Assembly: GCF_003719335.1 (NCBI RefSeq)
Contig: NZ_RIAS01000005.1
Coordinates: forward strand, 1 to 64,000
Reading direction: 5' to 3'
DNA from: Paenibacillus amylolyticus
Lineage (GTDB): Bacteria > Bacillota > Bacilli > Paenibacillales > Paenibacillaceae
DNA length: 64,000 bases
The notes beneath the pieces are model-generated. The model was not told the DNA's origin, did not search any database, and worked only from the letters and a program-made list of their open reading frames with translations. Position numbers and translations under genes: made by a program. This document shows positions 33,841 to 43,800 of the stretch, in pieces (the first letter of the stretch is position 1; each line of letters starts with the position of its first letter).

Positions 33841-36800
33841 TCAATTATGCGAGTGTTCGATGAACCGTACAAAGATAGTAGCTGCTTCGGAGCGGGTAGC
33901 AGTGGCTGTAGGAGCAAATAGATTATCCGGCTTGCCTGATACAATACCGGTGCTCCGCATCGCCTTAACGGCCTCCAATGCCCATGAGCTGATCTCACTC
34001 TCGTCGGCGAAGGACTTAGACTGGCTTTCAGGTATTTGATAGCTTTTGTACTTCATGTAGTTATAAAGGATCACTGACATCTGTTCACGAGTCATCGGAG
34101 AATTGGGGTCAAACAGATTCGCGTTTAAACCGTTGACTATGCCTTTTTCTGCCGCCCACTCGACTGCCGCCGTGTACCACTGTTCGTCCGTCACGTCCCT
34201 ATAGCGAGAACTCGTATAGTCGGTATGTTTTACATTCTCCAGATTGGCCAGTACCTGCACGAACATTGCGCGCGTCATTGCGCTGTCCGGTGCGAATGTC
34301 GCAGACGTCGTGCCGTTGAAAAGATTGTACGTGTAAACGGAATTAACGTAACCGTAGAACCAGTTCTCCATGGTGGTATCCCTAAAAGGATTGCCTGATC
34401 GCAAGAGGAAGCCCAGTGAGGAGGTATCATTAAATGTAAGCTCTGTGGCCTCACGAATGTTCAGCGATATGCCGTTGTTTAAGTCCACTCTTGCTCCGTG
34501 CAGTCCTGCCACAACCGTACCGTCGGCTCGTATCTTCGATCCTTCATGGATATGCATTTGATTGCCGTTTGGCAGGTTGCTGTGCGCTCCTTTGCTTCCT
34601 ACAGTGACCGTTCCGTCGCTTTCAATCGTGGAGCCGCTTGGAATGGTCACTGTGCTTTTGCTGCTGGGGAGTGTCACTTGGGCGCTCTTGTCCCCCGGAA
34701 CGGTCACCTTACCGTTTGAATCTATCGATGTGCCTTCAGGTACCGTGATTTCCGTGCCACCTTTGGTCGAAATCTTGCCGCCACCGGGCAGGGTAGTGTT
34801 ACCATTTTTGTCTGTGACTGCGGGTTTATCCTTCGGTGTACTCACGGTGTAGCTCGACTTCGACATACCAGCTTCTGTCCCGGTGCCCGTAATGTCGGTG
34901 TTGCTTGTGTTATCTGTGTTGCTTGTATTACCGGTGTTGCCCGTAGTGCCACCAGAACCAGGCACGGTAGGGGTTGCCGCCGCCGTCGGCATAGCCGTTA
35001 CACTGATCTCTGCGCCGCCGCCCTTTGCGTTCAACGCGATGATTTTGAAGCTGTAGCTTTGACCGTTTGTCAGGTTATTGAAGGTATATTTAGTTTCGGT
35101 CGCTTCCATTGTAACTGGCGGTACGTTGCCATACCATACCTTGTAGCCCGATATTGTGCTGCCACCGTCGTCAGCTGGAGCAGACCAACTCAAGGTGACC
35201 CGTCCGTCACCCGCTGTCGCCTTGAATCCGCTCGGCGCACCGGGCACGACCGGTTTTCGCTGCGCGAACATCCAATCGAAGACATCGGTGTAGTCATTGT
35301 TCCAAGCAGGCAAGTTAGAGGATTGCGCCGTAGGAGCTATACTCCAATTTCCCATAGTTATCTGGTTGTAGAGAACAGCTGCTTCAACTTCATGCGCTAT
35401 ATAATCAGCCAGAACAGGTGTGTTGGCAGGATTCGGCCTCAGATTCGGCTGATCAAATTGATTGTAAGGCCATGTAAGCACCTCATTACTCTCAAAGCGT
35501 GAAGCCCTTGCATTAATCATTTTTGGCATATTGGTATTGATGAAATTATTGAGGTTAGTCTGGTAGCCACCAACATTATGAGCATTTAAAAACATCCAAT
35601 AGGCCAAGGTGTGGTGAGAGTCATTGTCCTTAGCGTTCGGTGAACCGCTTACCGGGGCCATCGGTGCGGCGGCAGCGAAGAAGCCGGGATAGCTGTTAAC
35701 TAAGTTGTTCGTATACTGGCCGCCCCAGGAGAAGCCTGCTGCGTAAACACGGTTAGGATCTACTTCGCCGCTGGCGATCAGGGCGTCAATGACCTTCTTA
35801 ACATTCTGTGTGGAGGGAACAGAAACGCCATTATAGGAAATATTCAGGATGTGGCTGGCGTACTTTTCGGGATTCTGTGCCATTTTTTTCATTAGGGCGA
35901 CCGATCCATTGGCGGATTTCATGGCCGCTTTTTGGTCTGCCGCAGCGTTTGTGCCGCCGCGTGACATGCCGTGGGTGTACACATACAGCGGCAATCCTTT
36001 CACCACGTTACCGTCTTCATCCTTATGAAGGTAGAGCGAGCGATTGACCGAATTATCCGTGAATGTTGTGAATTTATCAAGGATTGGATTCACAACTTTT
36101 TCTTGCTCAAAAACCACGTTGTGAAGTGGATTCCCCTCTGTCAGTACGATCTGACCCTTTTGGCTGAGGGTGTAAACCTGCTTTGTCGAGTTACTGCTGC
36201 CATCTAGTGTTGTATTGCCGCCGCTTTCTGAATAAAACTCAGATTCAACGACGATGTAACGCCCGCTTGCCAGTCCGTCCTGATAATCCGGTGAATTGCT
36301 AACCGGCCCCACATAGCCGCGTACCTTCGGTTCATCATTAGCGTATACCCTTGTGATCTTGCGTGGTCCTTCAAAAGTAACCGCTTCACCGTTCAGGGTG
36401 GTGTTCCTAGCCGATAAGGCAAACAAATCTGGACGAAGCTCGGAGCCTAACGCCGAATTCCCTTCACCTAAGTCGATGATGACAGCCGTTGTGTACTCGC
36501 CACTGGCGAAGTTGTCATTCCATACGATAAAAGGAAGTATGCTCGCGCCCGGATCATTTTTGAATGTCACATGAATGGTATGGCTAGCTTCAATATTCGT
36601 AAAGGTATAAGAGCTAGAAGATTGAGTCACGATCACGCCGTCTACCGTTACAGTATCCACAACTTTACCGGAATCGGGGCTAAACGTAATGTCTTTATTA
36701 GAGCCTCGTTCTACTCTTAGGACATCGCCAGGCGGATTCGACATGATTGAGCCACCCGGTCCGGCAGTGGCGGTAATTGTTAATCTAGTGTCCACTTCAT

Positions 36801-37464
36801 TGGCTGGGATGAGCTGCAGGCTGTTTGTAAATGAATCAGAGCTGGTATAAGCTGCGTCCGGAACTCCAAAAGAGGAAACGACTTCATAGCGGTCACCGCC
36901 GTTTTCTGTCGAGTTATTGATATAGACCTCGAAGGTAAGATTTCCCTCCTGTAAGATCAAATCTCTTTTGGGTATTCTCATCTCCACGATGTATCCTGTT
37001 TCCGTGGTCTGGGTCCATGCAGCTCTGCCTGGAGCGGCCTGCCCTGAAAACACACCCGTCGCGCTGACACGCCACTGGTTCGAGCCACCTGTTCCAGTAC
37101 CAACATAAAACTCCAGGCTGTCGTACCGGTGATCTCCGCCAGCTCCCTGATATAGATTACTGTCATTCACAACTACGCGGGCATACACGTAGTCATGATC
37201 CCAAAGGATTCTGGCAGTGCCCGTGGCATGAGGTCTGGGATCGGTGGGCACAGTGCTTTTGTTGATGTGATGCTCCATGGTTTGGCTCCAGAGGGGGTCA
37301 TTTGACCCGAGTTCGGGAGTTCCAAAAATGGCGGCCTTTGTTTCATTTGTTACTACTGCGTTTTCAATGTTGTCATTGTCGGCAGCATAGCTCATAGGCA
37401 TTAACGAGGCTACCATGACCAAGCAACAAAGGAACGCGAGCATTTTTCTAAATCGTTTTGGCAT
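33841..37464 (-). CDS. SLH-anchored multidomain cell-surface esterase
   Basis: A 1207-aa exported protein. After a signal peptide (KMLAFLCCLVMVASLMPMSYA) come a CBM9-like sugar-binding domain (~32-220), a repeat or Ig-like domain (~225-305), an alpha/beta-hydrolase esterase domain (~310-735) with nucleophile Ser579 in AAGFSWGGQY, a fibronectin type III domain (~740-825), a Thr/Asn/Gly linker, a stalk of short G/T-rich repeats (~880-1010), and three SLH domains that bind wall polymer. It resembles feruloyl or acetyl esterases acting on plant polysaccharide. The ATG at 37464 follows AAGGAGG. It is divergent from the giant GH43 gene, suggesting joint work on one polymer. Confidence 0.85.
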   Translation of the reverse strand: MPKRFRKMLAFLCCLVMVASLMPMSYAADNDNIENAVVTNETKAAIFGTPELGSNDPLWSQTMEHHINKSTVPTDPRPHATGTARILWDHDYVYARVVVNDSNLYQGAGGDHRYDSLEFYVGTGTGGSNQWRVSATGVFSGQAAPGRAAWTQTTETGYIVEMRIPKRDLILQEGNLTFEVYINNSTENGGDRYEVVSSFGVPDAAYTSSDSFTNSLQLIPANEVDTRLTITATAGPGGSIMSNPPGDVLRVERGSNKDITFSPDSGKVVDTVTVDGVIVTQSSSSYTFTNIEASHTIHVTFKNDPGASILPFIVWNDNFASGEYTTAVIIDLGEGNSALGSELRPDLFALSARNTTLNGEAVTFEGPRKITRVYANDEPKVRGYVGPVSNSPDYQDGLASGRYIVVESEFYSESGGNTTLDGSSNSTKQVYTLSQKGQIVLTEGNPLHNVVFEQEKVVNPILDKFTTFTDNSVNRSLYLHKDEDGNVVKGLPLYVYTHGMSRGGTNAAADQKAAMKSANGSVALMKKMAQNPEKYASHILNISYNGVSVPSTQNVKKVIDALIASGEVDPNRVYAAGFSWGGQYTNNLVNSYPGFFAAAAPMAPVSGSPNAKDNDSHHTLAYWMFLNAHNVGGYQTNLNNFINTNMPKMINARASRFESNEVLTWPYNQFDQPNLRPNPANTPVLADYIAHEVEAAVLYNQITMGNWSIAPTAQSSNLPAWNNDYTDVFDWMFAQRKPVVPGAPSGFKATAGDGRVTLSWSAPADDGGSTISGYKVWYGNVPPVTMEATETKYTFNNLTNGQSYSFKIIALNAKGGGAEISVTAMPTAAATPTVPGSGGTTGNTGNTSNTDNTSNTDITGTGTEAGMSKSSYTVSTPKDKPAVTDKNGNTTLPGGGKISTKGGTEITVPEGTSIDSNGKVTVPGDKSAQVTLPSSKSTVTIPSGSTIESDGTVTVGSKGAHSNLPNGNQMHIHEGSKIRADGTVVAGLHGARVDLNNGISLNIREATELTFNDTSSLGFLLRSGNPFRDTTMENWFYGYVNSVYTYNLFNGTTSATFAPDSAMTRAMFVQVLANLENVKHTDYTSSRYRDVTDEQWYTAAVEWAAEKGIVNGLNANLFDPNSPMTREQMSVILYNYMKYKSYQIPESQSKSFADESEISSWALEAVKAMRSTGIVSGKPDNLFAPTATATRSEAATIFVRFIEHSHN

Positions 37465-37867
37465 AGATGCAATCCTCCTTATTTTTTGATCCGGTGCGCT
37501 CATGGTTTACTCGCATCCGTATTTGGAAGCGTTATCAAAAGATGGCAGGCGCCCAACTATATATATTATGTTTATCCGGGGTTAAATCCTTTAATTTCAA
37601 TGTAGAGTATATTTTGGAATAAAAACGATTACTTCGAAGTATAGGGACAACGCTTTAGTCCACATCAAATTTCAAATTGCAATAAAAAAATCCACATTAT
37701 TAACATGATAGTACATTGAATTGAAATATCGGAACACGTAATATGAGAAGAAATGTAAGCGCATTCATTTTAGAATGTTTTTCTAGCTCCTGAAGTGAGG
37801 TGGTCTTGTTTTGAAGCTGATCTGTTGTTTTGTATGCATCTGAAAATTAAACGAGGGGAAGAATGCT
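37465..37867. other. Divergent promoter region of two SLH genes
   Basis: About 400 bases, A+T-rich, shared by the SLH esterase gene and the GH43 giant. It contains a good cre site at 37754. No small gene is seen. Exact promoters were not assigned. Confidence 0.5.
37754..37767. promoter_or_regulatory. cre (CcpA) site between the SLH genes
   Basis: TGTAAGCGCATTCA matches the CcpA operator WTGNAANCGNWNNCW fully (preceded by A). It lies ~110 bases upstream of the GH43 gene and ~290 upstream of the esterase gene, implying glucose repression of at least the former. Confidence 0.65.
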
Positions 37868-40800
37868 ATGCGAAAGCGAATTACAAACATAACTTTAGTT
37901 TTACTTTTGACCTTCAGCAGCTGTTTTAGTTTGGGTATACCGTTTAACAATCAAGCTTCAGCGGACACAGTAACACCAATGATGTTGGCGCATTATCCAT
38001 TGCTTGAAGATGTATTGGATACATCTGGTAATGGCAATCATGGAACGGCTGTAGGCAACATTACGTACGACGATGGTCTTACTCTACCGGGAGGGACCGA
38101 TAGTAATACGAACTATGTACAACTTCCTACGGGTTTGTTTGATCATCAAGAAAACACAACAATCTCTGTATGGATGAAGAGTAACACTGGACGCGGGAAC
38201 TACGCAGCATTATTCTACGGTACGCCAGCAACTGAAAATAATTTGCCAACGAATTACTGGCTGTTTAATCCATCCAATCCAAGTGGTGATTTTAAGTCCG
38301 TATTTACAGATCGCAATAATGTTGATCAGCCTTGGACGACTGAGGTAGGCGTATCAGGCACTTCTACGTCACAGTATGAAGGTCAATGGGTTCACTATAC
38401 AACGGTTATCACAGAACGCTCTATTACAGGCTACATTAACGGAGTAAGTATAGGCACCGTCGCCAAAGAGAAAACAACAGCAAGCTTTGGTACGGATTTG
38501 CAAGCTTATATCGGTCGCTCCAATTATTTAGCGGATGCTACTTTTGCCGGTAGCTTTCAAGATTTAAGAATTTACGGAGCGGCATTAAGTAGTGAAGATA
38601 TCGCTGGAGTATATCAACAATCGCTCGATGAAAAGCAAATACAACAAAGTAAAAAAGAGCTAACGTTAGGTGATGTATCTGCCGTTACCGAATCTCTTGA
38701 ACTCCCTTCTGCCAATAAGTATGGGGCATCGATATCGTGGACTTCCAGTGATGAGAGTGCGATTAGTCCAACGGGAGAAGTGTTTTTACGAGAAATAGAG
38801 CAACAAGTGACGTTAACGGCAACCATTTCTTTAGGTGGTAGCCAAGTAACGAAAGAGTTTATCGTTAACTTGCGGCCAAAAGATGACTCTATTGAGCAGA
38901 TTGCTGTTAAAGGTGTTTCGCTTAATAAATCTACACTTCGTTTATCCGTGGGGGACAGCGAGGCATTAGTGGCTACAATTTCACCATTAAATGCAACCAA
39001 TAAAAGGGTTACATGGACATCTAGTGATTCCAGTGTAGCAAATGTCAATTTGGCCGGTAACGTTACAGCGGTTAGTGAAGGTACAGCCACCATTACGGTA
39101 CAAACGGAGGATGGAGATTATATAGCTGTCTCAACTATTAGCGTACAAGAAAAGTCACAAAATGATGATCTGATTCTTCATTACAACATGAAAACCACTG
39201 CAGAGGTAGATGGTCAACTCGTACTAAAGGATGTCGCCAATAAGAAAGTTAAATTTGATGGGATATTTAGAAATCGAAACAATGGACAATTCATTTCTAA
39301 CAGTGAGGTTGGTTTTATATCCTTCAATGGAGGAAGCTCTGCATCGAATAGTGGATATGTTGAGATTCCTAAGGGCACAAACGGACTAGATCTATTACAG
39401 GGTCTGAATGAGATTACCGTATCTTCCATCGTGAACTGGACGAATGATGGTACGAATCGCTGGATTTTCGGTCTGGGTACAGTGTTAACACCGGAAACGA
39501 ATAAATATTTTTTTGTAACCCCACGTCACGGTAGCGGATCAGGCAATATGATTGCTACGGGTATATCTAAAAATGGCTGGCCGAACGAAGCATTAGTTAC
39601 AGGCAGCGCAAATTCCAACCTGATCGGTGGACAGTGGAAGCATGTAACGGTGTCCTTCTCTGAAGCCAGCAACAGGATCACATTATTTGTGGATGGAGTT
39701 AAAGTTGCTTCAGGTAATGCGAAGGGACTAAAGCTGGCAGAAATCATTAATCCGGCTTCTACGTTCTCTGGTTTTATCGGAAAGTCCATCTTCGCGAACG
39801 ATCCATATCTTCAAGGAAGCCTGGCTGATTTCCGAGTATATAATCGCGCATTGACGGAGCAAGAAGTGGGGGAGTTATATCAACAAGAAGCAGTAACTCA
39901 CATCTCCCAAATACGTCAGCTTACTGTTGATGATGCGTCGAATCAACTTAGCATAGATCGTTACTTAGACGAAGCAGATCAGAGTGCGGATAAAATAACG
40001 AAAAACGTCGCCTTGCCAACGAGTGGTAAAAACGGTGTCAACATCACTTGGAGTTCCAGTTATCCTTCCGTCATTTCTAACAGTGGAGTTGTAGAACGTC
40101 CAAATGCTCAAGCAAGTGATGCTCAAGCAGAACTCACAGCAACTTTAACGTATCAAGGAGTATCTAAAGCGGCTGTATTTCCTGTTACGATTTTGAAGCA
40201 ATTTGATGATCAACAGAAGATTGACCTGGATGCTGAACAATTAGAGATTTACAATGCAGACAACGTTAAAGGCAACTTACGTCTTGTGACTACAGGTGAA
40301 CAAGGATCTACCATTAGATGGACGTCTAGCAAACCTACTGTTGTTAAAGGAACAGCCGAAGCGGCTGGAAACGCTACACAGCTGGGCTGGGTAAGCCGTC
40401 AAGCTACGGATGTACCCGTTTCGTTAACAGCCACAATTACAAATGGTACAGCTTCTAAAGAGCGTACGTTTGACCTTACCGTTAAAAAAACAGCTGCGCC
40501 AGTACAGCATGATGCGTACTTCTTTGCGTACTTTACAGGTGAATATGAGGGTGGTGAAGAAATCTCCTTCGCTACAGCTGAAGACCCATTGTTCTGGAAA
40601 GCCCTGAATAATGGTAAGTCGATCCTTCAATCGAATATGGGTGAAAAAGGACTTCGTGATCCATTCGTTATTCGTTCAGCAGAAGGTGATAAATTCTATA
40701 TGCTGGCAACCGATTTGAAAATGGGCGAAAGTACGAATTTCGACCAGGCTCAAATTACAGGCAGTCATTACATGATGATTTGGGAGTCGGAGGATCTCGT

Positions 40801-43800
40801 CAACTGGAGCCAGCAGCGTATGATCAAGGTTGCTCCCAAGACGGCAGGAAATACATGGGCACCAGAAGCAATCTATGATCAGGTAACCGGAGAGTATATC
40901 GTATTTTGGGCATCATCGATGAAAAACACAGAGACATACGGTGATTATAACGGAAGACCGGCAGGTCAGTACAATGTGATGTACTATGCAACAACACGAG
41001 ATTTCTATAACTTTTCAGAGCCAAAAGTCATGATTGATGAGTCACTTCCAACCATTGATACGACGTTTATTGAGCATAATGATATGTTGTATCGATTTAC
41101 CAAATCAGAAGTCAATACCAAAGTGTATGTGGAGAAAGCACCGAATTTCTACTATGACAAGGACGGTATTGCCGCAAATGGTCTTCAATACGACGCTGTT
41201 CCGGGTACACGTGATAACAAACTCGGTTTGATCGGAAAAAATGGAAATAACGAAGGACAAACGATTTTTAAAGATATTCATAAAGACAAATGGTATCTGT
41301 TCCTGGATTCATGGCCATATCATGTGCGATATACAACAGATTTGGATAGCAGCTCACAATATATTAATAATGTATTAAGTAGTGATCAATATGCACTTCC
41401 TCCAGGGCCACGACACGGAACGGTGATTCCGATCTCACGTGCGGAGTATAATGCTTTGCAAGAGAAGTATGCATTAAAAGGCCCAGCACCATCAACAGAC
41501 CCGGTTGTACATTACTCATTTGATGCAAATTCAGTGAATGGTACAACGTTAAACGACATTTCGGGGAATGGCCATCACGCAACACTGGTAGGTGGAGCCA
41601 TGATTAATGAAGAGAATCACATCGGTAAAACGGGCGCTTCGCTAGAGCTTAATGGGTCAACAGGATATGTGAAACTGCCAGATAACCTAATTCAATCCTT
41701 GAATCTGGAGAAGGCTACGTTCTCTACATGGGTTCAAATGGACAAAAATCAGGCCAATCAAAGAATATTTGATTTTGCTTCCGAAACATACAGACAGGTT
41801 AACCGCAACACCATGTACTTGAGTACACAAGGTGATACAGGTAGTCTGGAGTTCGCTGTCGTAACCCCTTTTACAGAGAAATTTAGCAACGACAGCACGA
41901 GACTCGGAGCAGATTATAAATATGCATTGCGAAATGCTGGATTATTACCAACGAAGACTTGGCAGCATGTTGCCATTACGATGGATGAGTTTGAGGCAGT
42001 ACTGTATGTGAATGGCCAAGAGGTTAAACGCAGCTCGACATTTAACGTGGAGCCAAGAATGTTACTGGAAACAACGATGAACTATATTGGTAAATCGAGA
42101 AATAGCTCGGATCGTCTGTTTGCTGGTAAATTGGATGATTTCCGTATTTATAATCGTGCATTGTCCGCTGAAGAGATTGCAGCATTAGCGGATGAAGACA
42201 TTACTCCTCCAGTAGAGCAGCCATCCGGGGCTGAGCTCATTCTCCACTACGATATGAATGATATCAATGGTGATACGGTTATTGATCAAACAGGTAACTT
42301 CAACGGAAAATGGAAGAATCCGTCTAAGGCAGAATGGATTCGTACAGAAGATGCTGGTGTATTGAGCTTTAATGGGGGCAGAGCAGATTCCTATGTAGAG
42401 TTGCCACAAGGAATTCTCGATGGATTAACGGATATCACCGTTTCATCTATTGTGAACTGGAACGGAAAAAACGCTGCGGAGTGGTTGTATGCGTTAGGAA
42501 GACCAAATAATAACACGCACTATACGTATTTCACACCACGTTATAATGCTAACGGGCTAGCCCGTTTAGGAATCGCGACGAATGCCTGGAACAATGAGTC
42601 TTCAACTTCTACCACGGGGTTAAAGAATAATGAATGGAAAGTAGTTACGACCGTTGTTTCAGGCAAGGATGGTACACTAATAATTTATATTGATGGTGTT
42701 GCTGTTGCATCAGGCTCAACCAATGGAATGACGCTAGAACAAATAAAAAATACTTCAGGCAGCAGTGGATACATCGGTAAGTCATTTTATACAGCTGATC
42801 CATACTTCGGCGGGTTGATTGCAGACTTCCAAATCTATGATGGTGCTATGACTGCGGCAGATGTTACGACACTTAAGGCTCGTGCTGATCAGAAGATTGC
42901 TTCAATGGAGGGCATGCTTGTATCGGCTGCGGCAGAGAAGTTAACGATCATTGATCTGCTTGCCACGAATACATCCAAAGATGCGATTACAAGCAATGTA
43001 ACCTTGCCAACATCAGGTACTTATGGCACCACGATAAGCTGGACAACGGATAAAAGCAATGTGATCTCAACTACAGGTGTCGTAACTAGACCAAATAACG
43101 CAACTGGCGATCAAGTTGTAACGTTAACAGCGGTATTTACAGATGGTATAGAGACAGTTAACAAAACCTTTACGTTGAGGGTTAAAGCATTGCCGAGCGA
43201 TGCCAATGCTGTAGAGGAAGCAAAAGCGGCACTAGTTGTTCATAACATTCAGGATGTAAGAGGTCATCTCTCCTTAACGACATCTGGATTATATGGATCA
43301 ACGATTACTTGGGCTTCGGCTCAACCAAACGTCCTTTCAGGAACTGGTGAAGTGCAACGTCCGGCCCATGGTAGTGGAGATGTAGACGTGAAGCTTACAG
43401 CTACGATTGCATTAAACTCAGCATCCACAACGAAGGAGTTTATTGCAAAGGTCAAGGAACGACCTGCTGATGAAAAATATGCGGGATACTTCTTCACATA
43501 TTTCACTGGGGAAGGGACTTCAACTGGTGAGCAAGTTTATTTTGCACTAAGTAACGGTAATGATCCGTTAAACTGGCGAGAACTGAATGAGGGTAAACCT
43601 GTACTGACCTCTACCTTAGGGGAGAAGGGAGTACGTGATCCATTCATTATTCGTTCGCCTGAAGGCGACAAGTTCTACATGATCGCTACCGATCTCAAAA
43701 TCAACGGTAATGGTGACTGGGGCAGAGCACAGACGTGGGGTAGCCGTTCCATAATGGTTTGGGAATCGAATGATCTCGTCAACTGGACAGATCAACGCAT

